Source: JAAXQD01 sp963790095 (GTDB taxonomy: Bacteria; Desulfobacterota; Desulfobacteria; Desulfobacterales; UBA11574). Taken from it: 64,000 nt of DNA. The position numbers and the translations under genes are program-made. The first letter of the stretch is position 1. Each line of letters opens with the position of its first letter. Location of the stretch: contig CAWBNO010000022.1 of assembly GCA_963790095.1 (NCBI GenBank), forward strand, positions 62,001 through 126,000. The letters are read 5' to 3'. Below the pieces are notes generated by a model, which saw only the letters and a list, made by a program, of their open reading frames with translations, had not been told where the DNA came from and made no database searches. Below are positions 1-7,985 of the stretch, in pieces.

Positions 1-1
1 C

Positions 2-349
2 AATGGAGATATCGGGACCATACGCACTGTTGACGTAAAAGAAAATGTCTTTTCCGTGGACTTCTATGGAAGGACGGTAAGTTACGATTTTACGGAGATG
101 GATGAAATATCCCTGGCCTATGCCATATCTGTTCATAAATCACAGGGATCCGAATATCCGGCCGTCATATTACCGATAATGACCCAGCATTTTGTTCTTC
201 TCCAAAGAAATCTTTTATACACGGCTATTACACGGGGTAAGAAGCTGGTAATTCTAATCGGCACCAAAAAAGCCCTGGCAATTGCACTCAAAAACGATAC
301 GCCCAAAAAACGTCTTTCCGGCCTTGCTTTCAGACTTAAACAGAATTAA
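2..349 (+). CDS. RecD-like ATP-dependent helicase, C-terminal end (partial)
   Basis: The reading frame is open from the window edge, so only the last 115 residues are seen. They contain the UvrD-C-like end of superfamily 1 helicases: a segment reading AYAISVHKSQGSEYPAVIL, the motif that follows the inserted SH3-like part in RecD2/TraA-type helicases, and then LLYTAITRGKKLVIL, which is motif VI with its arginine finger. Such proteins unwind DNA 5'-3' using ATP in repair or recombination. RecD2, which works without RecBC, is the likeliest type, but the N-terminus that would decide is outside the window. The GTG at 56 is internal and is not the gene start. Confidence 0.85.
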   Translation, partial: NGDIGTIRTVDVKENVFSVDFYGRTVSYDFTEMDEISLAYAISVHKSQGSEYPAVILPIMTQHFVLLQRNLLYTAITRGKKLVILIGTKKALAIALKNDTPKKRLSGLAFRLKQN

Positions 350-360
350 CATGTAATGAA

Positions 361-413
361 GCCCCGCTCCCCCAAGAGACGGAATCTCGTCCGTACGCCG
401 CCAAAAGGCGGGG
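361..413. repeat. Imperfect palindrome after the helicase gene
   Basis: The arms CCCCGC (362-367) and GCGGGG (408-413) enclose two smaller hairpins, including CCGCC-AAAA-GGCGG. It sits just after the stop codon of the helicase and lacks a T-run, so it is more likely a small REP-like element or an mRNA 3' end stabiliser than an intrinsic terminator. Confidence 0.4.
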
Positions 414-447
414 TATTGGAAAGCAAAATAAATATGTATTAAAAATC

Positions 448-476
448 TTGACAATGCTTATTATTTCAATTAGTTA
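448..476 (+). promoter_or_regulatory. Candidate sigma-70 promoter for rpmF
   Basis: A perfect -35 hexamer TTGACA lies at 448-453 in an AT-rich stretch, and a second TTGACA lies at 487-492. Neither has a convincing -10 at 16-18 nt (TAGTTA, AACATT). A promoter somewhere here is plausible, since the upstream gene ends at 349 and rpmF begins at 546. The exact site is uncertain. Confidence 0.3.
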
Positions 477-545
477 AACTTCAACATTGACAACGTATGG
501 ATTTAAATAACATTTCAACAAAAACAAATAGTTAGGTGGTTAATT

Positions 546-722
546 ATGGCAGTTCCAAAACGAAAAACATCAAAATCAAAGCGGGATAAGCGGCGGACGC
601 ATCAAAAAATTGCAGGCCCCAATCTCACCAGTTGTCCCCAGTGCGGGGAAGCCAGGCTTCCACACCATGCATGCCACAGTTGCGGTACGTATAAGGGCCG
701 CACTGTAATCGAAACCGAATAG
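546..722 (+). CDS. rpmF: 50S ribosomal protein L32
   Basis: This 58-residue protein begins MAVPKRKTSKSKRDKRRTH, the signature L32 N-terminus. It carries a zinc ribbon formed by C30-x2-C33 and C43-x2-C46, so it is the zinc-binding (C+) form. The ATG follows a GTTAGGTGG ribosome-binding region about 8 nt upstream. In many bacteria rpmF is followed by plsX and fab genes; here it is followed by rpiB, so it is apart from the fatty-acid cluster. Confidence 0.97.
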   Translation: MAVPKRKTSKSKRDKRRTHQKIAGPNLTSCPQCGEARLPHHACHSCGTYKGRTVIETE

Positions 723-842
723 TTTTGATGGTTTCCTAAAAAGATTTTTTACGCGACCGGTGAACGTTTTTGAGATTCTTGAAAATATTGTTCCTTCAAA
801 AATTTCAACGGTTCCTTCATTTCCAATATACAGGGTAATATC

Positions 843-1334
843 ATGTCCGGAAACACAACACCCCTGGTGATCGGCAGTGATCATGCGGCATATGATTTGA
901 AAGAAAAAATCAAAGCATTCTTGGTGGAACAGTCCATCGATGTTGAAGATGTGGGATGCTTCAGTGAAAATTCGGTGGACTATCCGGACTATGGTGTCAA
1001 GGTCGCATCATTGGTTTCATCGGGCAAATTTTCCCGTGGGATTCTGTTGTGCGGCACAGGGATCGGCATGTCCATGGTTGCCAATAAATTCTCTCATGTC
1101 AGGGCGGCCCTGTGTTCAGATCTTTTTTCCGCTATCATGAGCAGACGACACAACGATTCCAATATATTGGTCTTGGGGGCACGTGTTATCGGAGACGTGC
1201 TTGCTCTGGAAATCGTCAGGGTCTGGCTGGAGACACCCTTTGAGGGAGGACGGCATCTTCGCCGGCTGGAAAAATTTGATCGGCTTGATACGGATGTGAA
1301 GCACGGCTGTTCCGACGGATCTGTTGGCGGTTAA
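843..1334 (+). CDS. rpiB: Ribose-5-phosphate isomerase B (RpiB/LacAB family)
   Basis: The 163-residue protein interconverts ribose 5-phosphate and ribulose 5-phosphate in the pentose phosphate pathway. Visible family features are the N-terminal IGSDHAAYDLKEKI segment, the DVG/DYPDYG strand-loop and the active-site stretch LLCGTGIGMSMVANK with its catalytic Cys. The later RRHNDSNILVLGARV part is also typical. The C-terminus extends about 15 residues past the usual end. It is the first gene of a run with glyA, a dCMP deaminase and nrdR, which ties pentose, one-carbon and deoxynucleotide supply together. The same gene order is common in deltaproteobacteria (general knowledge). Confidence 0.95.
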   Translation: MSGNTTPLVIGSDHAAYDLKEKIKAFLVEQSIDVEDVGCFSENSVDYPDYGVKVASLVSSGKFSRGILLCGTGIGMSMVANKFSHVRAALCSDLFSAIMSRRHNDSNILVLGARVIGDVLALEIVRVWLETPFEGGRHLRRLEKFDRLDTDVKHGCSDGSVGG

Positions 1335-1403
1335 ACCGTCCACCGGCAACCGTCGAAACCATGGTTACAGTTTCGCGTTCTAAGCCAAACAAGGAAAAAA
1401 TAT

Positions 1404-2666
1404 TTGGACTTTAGACTCATCGAAAAAGTAGATCCCGAGATTGCCCGGGCAATTTCCATGGAAATCGACCGGCAGACCAACACGTTGGAGCTTATTGCAT
1501 CGGAAAATATTGCAAGCCCTGCGGTCATGGCTGCCCAGGCAAGTGTACTTACCAATAAATATGCCGAAGGCTATCCGGATAAACGGTATTACGGCGGGTG
1601 CGAATATGTCGATGTTGTTGAGAAACTTGCAGTCAGTCGCGCAAAAAAACTATTTAAAGCCCCGTATGCGAATGTTCAGCCCCACTCGGGTTCCCAAGCC
1701 AATATGGCCGTATATTTTGCGCTGTTAGATCCGGGAGATACGGTCATGGGAATGAGTTTGTCCCATGGAGGACACCTGACCCATGGCAGTTCGGCCAGTT
1801 TTTCGGGAAAACTCTATAATTTTATTCACTATGGCGTAAATGCAGATACCGGTACCATCGACTATGAAGACGTGGCACGATTGGTAAAAAAGCATCGGCC
1901 AAAGTTGATCGTTGCCGGTGCCAGTGCCTATCCGCGTATCATAGATTTCGAAGCCTTCTCACAAATGGCGGCGTCGGTAAACGCATATTTAATGGTGGAT
2001 ATGGCCCATATCGCGGGTCTTGTGGCCGCCGGACTTCATCCATCTCCCGTACCCTTTGCCGATGTGGTAACTTCAACAACGCACAAAACGTTAAGGGGGC
2101 CGCGGGGCGGCCTGATTCTGGCACGAACCGATTACGGCACCCGGCTGAATAAGGAAATATTCCCCGGAATTCAAGGCGGACCGCTCATGCATGTTATTGC
2201 GGCCAAAGCGGTTGCTTTCAAAGAAGCCTTGAGCGAATCATTCAAGACCTATCAGAAAGATATCGTGAAAAATGCGGATGCTCTTGCCGGCCATCTCATG
2301 GATAGCGGTTTAACACTGGTTTCCAACGGTACCGACAACCATATGATGATCGTGGATTTGAGAAATTTGAAAATAACAGGGAAAGATGCTGAAGACGCCT
2401 TGGGCCATGCCGGAATTACCGTGAACAAAAATTCCATACCCTTTGAGACCCTCGGCCCTGCGGTGACCAGTGGTATCCGTATCGGGACCCCCGCAATTAC
2501 CACCAGGGGCATGCAAGCGCCTGAAATGAAATCAATTGCAGAACTTATTGTCCATGTGCTTCAAAATCCCACGGATGATAAAATTATTGCAACGACAAAG
2601 AAAACCGTGTTTGAGCTCTGCCAAGCGTTTCCCCTGTATCAAAACTGGCACAAAGAGGTGGAATAA
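1404..2666 (+). CDS. glyA: Serine hydroxymethyltransferase
   Basis: This cytosolic PLP enzyme converts serine and tetrahydrofolate to glycine and 5,10-methylene-THF. At 420 residues it has normal family length. Motifs include the ELIASENIAS start region, the YAEGYPDKRYYGGCEYVD substrate loop and the PLP-lysine segment VVTSTTHKTLRGPRGG. A TTG start is preferred because AAGGA lies about 8 nt upstream and because the N-terminus then begins just before the conserved helix. It ends 2 nt before the next start, so translation is probably coupled to the deaminase gene. Confidence 0.97.
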   Translation: MDFRLIEKVDPEIARAISMEIDRQTNTLELIASENIASPAVMAAQASVLTNKYAEGYPDKRYYGGCEYVDVVEKLAVSRAKKLFKAPYANVQPHSGSQANMAVYFALLDPGDTVMGMSLSHGGHLTHGSSASFSGKLYNFIHYGVNADTGTIDYEDVARLVKKHRPKLIVAGASAYPRIIDFEAFSQMAASVNAYLMVDMAHIAGLVAAGLHPSPVPFADVVTSTTHKTLRGPRGGLILARTDYGTRLNKEIFPGIQGGPLMHVIAAKAVAFKEALSESFKTYQKDIVKNADALAGHLMDSGLTLVSNGTDNHMMIVDLRNLKITGKDAEDALGHAGITVNKNSIPFETLGPAVTSGIRIGTPAITTRGMQAPEMKSIAELIVHVLQNPTDDKIIATTKKTVFELCQAFPLYQNWHKEVE

Positions 2667-2668
2667 AA

Positions 2669-3139
2669 GTGGCAGAGAGAAGCAACCGACCTTCGTGGGA
2701 AGCCTATTTTATGGACATCACGTCTTTGGTGGCCCGGCGTTCCACATGTCTCCGGAGATCGGTCGGCGCCATCATCGTAAAAGACAAAAGAATCTTGTCC
2801 ACCGGGTACAACGGTGCGCCCACCGGCATTAAACACTGCCTTGAAACAGGATGCCTTCGGGAGAAACTGAATATCGCCTCCGGTGAAAATCATGAGCTTT
2901 GTCGAGGGATACATGCCGAACAAAATGCGATCATTCAGGCCGCTTATCATGGTGTTACCATAAAGGGTGCATCACTTTTCTGTACCAACCTGCCCTGTTC
3001 CATATGTGCCAAGATGATTATCAACGCAGGAATACGTAGCATTTTTTACGCGTCTGGTTACGCAGACTCCATGTCCGAAGAAATGTTGAAGGAAGCGGGT
3101 ATTGACGTCATAAAGATCGATGTCGACCCGTTCGAATAA
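2669..3139 (+). CDS. Deoxycytidylate (dCMP) deaminase family protein, ComEB-like
   Basis: The 156-residue protein has the zinc deaminase signature: CRGIHAEQNAIIQAA (His-Ala-Glu) and then TNLPCSICAKMIINAG (P-C-x-x-C). An extra Cys/His insertion between strands (HCLETGCLRE) is typical of dCMP deaminases, which make dUMP for thymidylate synthesis. The start is GTG, with GAGGTGG 8 nt upstream inside the end of glyA. The neighbours glyA (methylene-THF) and nrdR (ribonucleotide reductase control) fit a role in dTTP supply. A riboflavin-type deaminase is excluded because ribD lies just downstream. Confidence 0.93.
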   Translation: MAERSNRPSWEAYFMDITSLVARRSTCLRRSVGAIIVKDKRILSTGYNGAPTGIKHCLETGCLREKLNIASGENHELCRGIHAEQNAIIQAAYHGVTIKGASLFCTNLPCSICAKMIINAGIRSIFYASGYADSMSEEMLKEAGIDVIKIDVDPFE

Positions 3140-3175
3140 CCATCAATAATACGAGATAGCGCCAGGGAGGGATTC

Positions 3176-3631
3176 ATGAAGTGTCCATTTTGCGGAGAAA
3201 TAGACAACAAAGTGATCGACTCTAGATTGAGTAAAGATGGGAATGTCATCCGGAGACGCAGGGAATGCATTTTATGTAGCAGACGATTTACAACTTACGA
3301 ACATATTGAAGATATCCCCGTCATGATTGTTAAAAAAGATGGGCGGCGTGAAGTTTTTTCCCGGGAGAAGGTCCGTTCGGGTCTCCAAAAGGCATGTCAG
3401 AAACGGGATATCAGCGTAAATGTCATCGACGAGTTCCTCGACGAGCTGGAACGCGATCTCAGAGAAACCGGTGAAAAGGAGATACCTTCCCACAAAATCG
3501 GTGAAAAGATCATGGCAAAACTTCATGATTTAGATGATGTCGCATATGTAAGGTTTGCTTCAGTATACAGGGAATTCAAGGATGTAAATGATTTTGTTTC
3601 TGAATTAAAACATCTTTTGAGCAGGCATTAA
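3176..3631 (+). CDS. nrdR: Transcriptional repressor NrdR
   Basis: NrdR represses ribonucleotide reductase operons in response to dATP/ATP. The 151-residue protein has the N-terminal zinc ribbon (C3, C6, C31, C34), the RRRRECILCSRRFTTYE DNA-binding region, and the ATP-cone beginning VMIVKKDGRREVFSREKVRSG. Length and architecture match the family exactly. It lies directly upstream of the riboflavin genes, as in many bacteria. A GGGAGG Shine-Dalgarno precedes the ATG. Confidence 0.98.
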   Translation: MKCPFCGEIDNKVIDSRLSKDGNVIRRRRECILCSRRFTTYEHIEDIPVMIVKKDGRREVFSREKVRSGLQKACQKRDISVNVIDEFLDELERDLRETGEKEIPSHKIGEKIMAKLHDLDDVAYVRFASVYREFKDVNDFVSELKHLLSRH

Positions 3632-3687
3632 ATATGATGCGTTCGAAGAACGCCAAACGCATCCGAGGTTAGATCAACCATAGTATT

Positions 3688-4851
3688 TTGACATTCATAG
3701 ACCACAAGCGTTTTATGAAGATGGCACTCGACCTTGCCAAAAAGGGCGAGGGGTTTACTTCGCCGAACCCCATGGTCGGTGCCGTAATCGTTAAAGACGG
3801 CGCGGTGATCGGAAAGGGGTATCACAGAGCCGCAGGGGAACCCCATGCTGAAGTCGATGCCATCGACACTGCCGGAAGTTTGGCACGAGGTGCAACCCTT
3901 TATGTCACCCTGGAGCCCTGTAACCATACCGGGCGTACGCCCCCCTGCACCGAAAAGATAATTGGTGCCGGGATTCGGCATGTGGTTGCTGCCATGAAAG
4001 ACCCCAATCCCGATGTGAAAGGTGGCGGCTTAGAATATTTAAAAAATCGCGGCATCAAAACCACGGTGGGCATTTGTGAAGACCACGCAAAAAGACTTAA
4101 TGAATTTTTTATTAAATACACCCGAACAAAAAGACCCTTTACGATCCTAAAATGCGCAGCGACCCTTGACGGGCGCATGGCAACAAAAAGCGGTGATTCC
4201 AAGTGGGTTACCGGTGAAGCGGCCAGGGAGTTCGTCCACCGCCTCCGCCATGCTGTCGATGCCATAATGGTGGGCATCAACACGATAGAAAAAGACAATC
4301 CCAGCTTGACCACCCGGCTGGTAAGTCGTCCAAAAGATTTCAAAAGTCTGGATCCCACAAGAATTATTCTCGACACCCATCTTCGAATTTCCGAAGGGGC
4401 TAAACTCTTGCGGCTTCATTCGGATTCTGATACGATACTGGTCACCGGGCCTTCGGTTTCAAACGATAAAAAGGCCCGAATAGAAAAGACAGGCGCCAGA
4501 ATTATCGAATCTCCTTTAAAAGATGGGAGGATCGATCTTGACCGCCTCATGGACCGCTTGGGGTCCTTGGGAATAACCAGCCTCCTTATCGAAGGCGGCA
4601 GCCGGGTTGTTGCATCCGCGCTATCTGCAGGCATCGTTGAAAAAATTATATTTTTCTTCGCACCTAAAATTCTGGGAGGAGATGACGGCATTCCCATTTG
4701 TAAAGGACCGGGGGCGAATGCAATGGACCGCTGTATTCCGGTCAAGGATATTCATGTCGGTCGATTCGGTGACGATATTATGATCCAAGGGTATATTGAC
4801 CATAATTCAATCCCGGCGGACACACCGATACCGGACGGGATCCAAGATTGA
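3688..4851 (+). CDS. ribD: Bifunctional diaminohydroxyphosphoribosylaminopyrimidine deaminase / 5-amino-6-(5-phosphoribosylamino)uracil reductase
   Basis: RibD catalyses the second and third steps from GTP to riboflavin. The N-terminal deaminase domain (about residues 5-150) shows TSPNPMVGAV, the HAEVDAI zinc/proton-shuttle motif and LEPCNHTGRTPPC. The C-terminal reductase (about 150-370) shows CAATLDGRMATKSGDSKWVTG and LLIEGGSRVV. A TTG start is used because it leaves the family-typical D-x3-FM-x2-AL N-terminus; an internal ATG at 3715 is the alternative. It is followed by a palindromic repeat that separates it from ribE. Confidence 0.96.
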   Translation: MTFIDHKRFMKMALDLAKKGEGFTSPNPMVGAVIVKDGAVIGKGYHRAAGEPHAEVDAIDTAGSLARGATLYVTLEPCNHTGRTPPCTEKIIGAGIRHVVAAMKDPNPDVKGGGLEYLKNRGIKTTVGICEDHAKRLNEFFIKYTRTKRPFTILKCAATLDGRMATKSGDSKWVTGEAAREFVHRLRHAVDAIMVGINTIEKDNPSLTTRLVSRPKDFKSLDPTRIILDTHLRISEGAKLLRLHSDSDTILVTGPSVSNDKKARIEKTGARIIESPLKDGRIDLDRLMDRLGSLGITSLLIEGGSRVVASALSAGIVEKIIFFFAPKILGGDDGIPICKGPGANAMDRCIPVKDIHVGRFGDDIMIQGYIDHNSIPADTPIPDGIQD

Positions 4852-5003
4852 CGGTCTCGTAAAAAGTCCAACTTCTGCGTTGTGCTGCATTTCGCATTCA
4901 TTCAACGTACGATAAGTACGCCTCATGATTGCAAAATTTGCACGCCTTGAATTTGAACTTTTTACGAAACCGTCTAAATCGGACTTTTTACGAGTTCGTC
5001 AAG
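4850..5003. repeat. Long imperfect palindromic repeat (REP/MITE-like) between ribD and ribE
   Basis: The left arm GACGGTCTCGTAAAAAGT (from 4850) pairs with the right arm ACTTTTTACGAAACCGTC (about 4957-4974). The sequence between is itself roughly palindromic around ACGTACGATAAGTACG. A further partial right arm, GGACTTTTTACGAGTTCGTC, follows at 4980-4999. It overlaps the ribD stop codon and has no reading frame of interest. Elements of this kind are abundant between genes in Desulfobacterales (general knowledge). It could act as an mRNA hairpin between the two rib genes. Confidence 0.8.
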
Positions 5004-5044
5004 ATTGAACCATTGACAATTTCCAATAGGCCATTTTTTGAATT

Positions 5045-5707
5045 ATGTTTACCGGAATCATAGAAGGTCTCGGCACCATCCGTGAAATACGGTCGACGGG
5101 TCCGGGTAAACGCTTAAGCGTCCATGCGGACTTCGATCTCCATCAAACCAAAATCGGAGACAGTATTTCAGTTAACGGCGCCTGTTTGACCATGGTTATG
5201 ATCGAGGGCTTACGGTTTCAGGTGGATCTGTCACCTGAAACCCTGGCAAAGACGACCTTTGGCCGGGCAAAGATCGGAGCTCGTGTCAACCTTGAGCGCG
5301 CCCTTCGACTGTCCGATCGTCTTGACGGCCATCTTGTTTCAGGGCATATCGATGGGATTGGAACCGTAAAACTTAAAGAAAAAATCGGAAACGCCATAAT
5401 TATTACCATTGAAGTACCCGAAACCCTGTCCTATTATATGATAAAAAAGGGCTCGGTCGCCGTGGATGGCATCAGCCTCACCATCAACAACTGCGGCCGA
5501 AATGGTTTTGACGTAAGTATCATACCGCATACTGCCGAATTGACGACCTTGAGCTTTATAAACGCCGGAGATCTTGTCAACATAGAAACAGACATGATCG
5601 GAAAGTATGTTGAACGATTTGTTCGCCGAAGTCATGACGTCGACAACTCGAAAAAGACTGGAAAGTCGGTGGACATGCAGTTTCTGGCCAAAACCGGTTT
5701 CATTTAA
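5045..5707 (+). CDS. ribE: Riboflavin synthase (alpha chain)
   Basis: This enzyme dismutates two molecules of 6,7-dimethyl-8-ribityllumazine to riboflavin. The 220-residue protein shows the internal duplication of two lumazine-binding beta-barrels. The N-terminus MFTGIIEGLGTI is diagnostic, GDSISVNGACLT opens the first repeat, LVSGHIDGIG follows and KGSVAVDGISLTIN opens the second. Length is normal, with a slightly long C-terminal helix. It works downstream of RibH, encoded two genes later. Confidence 0.97.
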   Translation: MFTGIIEGLGTIREIRSTGPGKRLSVHADFDLHQTKIGDSISVNGACLTMVMIEGLRFQVDLSPETLAKTTFGRAKIGARVNLERALRLSDRLDGHLVSGHIDGIGTVKLKEKIGNAIIITIEVPETLSYYMIKKGSVAVDGISLTINNCGRNGFDVSIIPHTAELTTLSFINAGDLVNIETDMIGKYVERFVRRSHDVDNSKKTGKSVDMQFLAKTGFI

Positions 5708-5771
5708 TTTGGGGTTTCGAAACTTTTACAATTTATCGTAAGTAAGGAAATAACGGAGAAACTAAATAAAA

Positions 5772-6986
5772 ATGCCACTATTATCCACCGAAGAAGCGAT
5801 TAAAGAAATACGTACCGGACGCATGGTCATTCTCGTTGACGACGAAGACCGTGAAAACGAGGGCGACCTTACCATGGCTGCTGAAGCCGTGACACCTGAA
5901 GCCATTAATTTCATGGCTAAATACGGAAGGGGACTTATCTGCCTGTCCATGACCGGAGAAAAAATCGATTCTCTTAACCTGCCGCTGATGGTTGAACACA
6001 ATACCTCTAAATATCAGACCGGCTTTACGGTGTCCATCGAAGCACGGTGCGGTGTAACAACCGGCATTTCCGCTGCGGACCGCGCCACCACGATTCTTAC
6101 CGCCGTTGCAGACGATGCAGAGCCCACCGATCTTGTGAGACCCGGACATGTATTCCCGCTGCGGGGCAGGAACGGAGGGGTCATTGTGCGAGCCGGCCAG
6201 ACAGAAGGATCCGTAGATCTCGCGCGTCTTGCCGGTCTAAAACCCTCTGGAGTGATTTGTGAAATCATGGATGAAGACGGCACCATGGCCCGGATGCCGG
6301 CCCTTGAAAAGTTCAGCGAAAAGCACGGCATCGGCATATGCACCATCGCTGATCTTATTGAATACCGTATGCGTACCGAGTCATTCGTGAAAAGGGTTGC
6401 AGAAACGGTTATTCCCACATCCATTGCAGGAGAATTCAGAGCAATTGTCTATGAAAATGCTGTGGATGATTTGTTGCATATCGCCATGGTCAAGGGGCGG
6501 ATCGATCCGGAGAAACCCGTCCTTGTGAGAGTCCACTCAGAGTGCCTCACCGGAGATATTTTCGCTTCCCTTCGGTGTGACTGTGGGGATCAGCTGCAGA
6601 CGGCCATGGAAATGATCGATCAGGAAAACGCCGGCGTACTCCTCTATATCCGCCAGGAGGGACGCGGCATCGGTCTTGTTAACAAGATTAAGGCCTATGC
6701 ACTCCAGGATCAGGGTCTGGATACGGTTGAGGCCAATGAAAGACTCGGGTTCAAGCCTGATTTGAGAAATTACGGGATTGGCGCCCAGATTCTGGTGGAC
6801 CTCGGTGTTAAAAAGATGCGGCTTCTCACCAACAATCCCAAGAAGATGGTCGGCCTTCAAGGATATGGGCTCAGTATAACCGAGCAAATTGAGATCGAGA
6901 CCGAACCCAATGAATACAATCGGAATTATCTGGAATGCAAAAAACTTAAGATGGGACACCTGTTAAATGTCGATACCGTACCGTAA
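5772..6986 (+). CDS. ribBA: Bifunctional 3,4-dihydroxy-2-butanone-4-phosphate synthase / GTP cyclohydrolase II
   Basis: The 404-residue fusion supplies both precursors of riboflavin. The RibB half (residues 1-about 200) contains VDDEDRENEGDLTMAAE and the RPGHVFPLR motif. The RibA half has the zinc ligands in HSECLTGDIFASLRCDCGDQL and the catalytic YIRQEGRGIGLVNKIKAY. Both halves keep their key residues, so both activities are expected. The ATG is preceded by AACGGAGAAA. It sits in the classical order ribD-ribE-ribBA-ribH. Confidence 0.98.
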   Translation: MPLLSTEEAIKEIRTGRMVILVDDEDRENEGDLTMAAEAVTPEAINFMAKYGRGLICLSMTGEKIDSLNLPLMVEHNTSKYQTGFTVSIEARCGVTTGISAADRATTILTAVADDAEPTDLVRPGHVFPLRGRNGGVIVRAGQTEGSVDLARLAGLKPSGVICEIMDEDGTMARMPALEKFSEKHGIGICTIADLIEYRMRTESFVKRVAETVIPTSIAGEFRAIVYENAVDDLLHIAMVKGRIDPEKPVLVRVHSECLTGDIFASLRCDCGDQLQTAMEMIDQENAGVLLYIRQEGRGIGLVNKIKAYALQDQGLDTVEANERLGFKPDLRNYGIGAQILVDLGVKKMRLLTNNPKKMVGLQGYGLSITEQIEIETEPNEYNRNYLECKKLKMGHLLNVDTVP

Positions 6987-7040
6987 AATTGTGCTAACGT
7001 TGACAGATGGTATCTTTCAATAACATCAGGAGGAACTCAA

Positions 7041-7514
7041 ATGCCAAAAATTATCGAAGCCAAGCTCCTGGCTGAGGGCAAAAAATTTGGGCTTGTTGTA
7101 AGCCGTTTTAATAACTTTATCACCGAAAGGCTTCTTGAAGGTGCTTTGGATGGACTGTTACGCTCCGGTGCCAGAGACGAAGATATCGAGGTCGTAAAGG
7201 TCCCCGGTGCCTTTGAAATACCATTGATGGCCAAAAAGTTGGCTGCAGCAAATCGATACCATGCGATTATCTGTCTGGGAGCTGTCATCAGAGGTGCAAC
7301 ATCACATTTTGATTATGTCAGCGCCGAAGTCTCCAAAGGAATCGCCATGGTGAGTCTGGAATCTGAAGTTCCGGTCATCTTTGGCATTGTAACCACCGAT
7401 ACCATCGAACAGGCCATCGAACGTGCCGGAACAAAAGCCGGCAATAAGGGATGGAGTGCGGCAATAACCGCCATAGAAATGGCAAACTTGATTGAGGTCG
7501 TTGACCAGGCTTAA
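7041..7514 (+). CDS. ribH: 6,7-dimethyl-8-ribityllumazine synthase
   Basis: RibH condenses the RibA/RibD pyrimidine product with the RibB product and forms 60-mer or pentameric shells. The 157-residue protein has the substrate loops VVSRFNNFITERLLEGA, VPGAFEIPLMAKKL and CLGAVIRGATSHFDYV, plus the GIVTTDTIEQAIERAGTKAGNKG end. An AGGAGG Shine-Dalgarno lies 7 nt before the ATG. nusB begins only 2 nt after its stop, implying one transcript. Confidence 0.98.
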   Translation: MPKIIEAKLLAEGKKFGLVVSRFNNFITERLLEGALDGLLRSGARDEDIEVVKVPGAFEIPLMAKKLAAANRYHAIICLGAVIRGATSHFDYVSAEVSKGIAMVSLESEVPVIFGIVTTDTIEQAIERAGTKAGNKGWSAAITAIEMANLIEVVDQA

Positions 7515-7516
7515 CC

Positions 7517-7969
7517 ATGGGAAACCGTCGCAAGTCCCGAGAACTTGCTATGCAGGCGCTCTTTTATATTGATATGAGACAGAATGACTCCAATGATTTG
7601 CTGGAACGATTCTGCGTCAATTTTAACCCTTCAAAAAAGGCCCGCCCCTTTTTTCTCAAGCTTGTCAACGGCGTTGTCCATGAAAAATCCGAAATCGATT
7701 CGATCATCGAAAAATTTTCCGACAACTGGAAAATAAGCCGAATGTCCTGCGTGGACAGAAATATTATTAGAATCGCCGTATATGAACTCCTTTATTGTCA
7801 AGACATTCCACCCAAAGTTTCCATCAACGAGGCCATTGACGTGGGAAAGAAATTCGGCACCGAAGTGTCGGGTGCCTTTATCAATGGAATCCTCGACAGT
7901 GTGCGAATGGCCCTTAAAAAAAAGGAAATAAAAACAAAAACCGACATTCAGATAACCGAAACCAGTTAA
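7517..7969 (+). CDS. nusB: Transcription antitermination protein NusB
   Basis: NusB binds boxA RNA with S10 (NusE) to promote antitermination of rRNA operons. The 150-residue protein is all helical and contains RRKSRELAMQALFYID and the C-terminal VSINEAIDVGKKFGTEVSGAFINGILD motif. The ribH-nusB linkage is widespread. The Lys-rich tail is slightly longer than usual. Confidence 0.97.
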   Translation: MGNRRKSRELAMQALFYIDMRQNDSNDLLERFCVNFNPSKKARPFFLKLVNGVVHEKSEIDSIIEKFSDNWKISRMSCVDRNIIRIAVYELLYCQDIPPKVSINEAIDVGKKFGTEVSGAFINGILDSVRMALKKKEIKTKTDIQITETS

Positions 7970-7985
7970 CGGAAAGGAGATTGCG

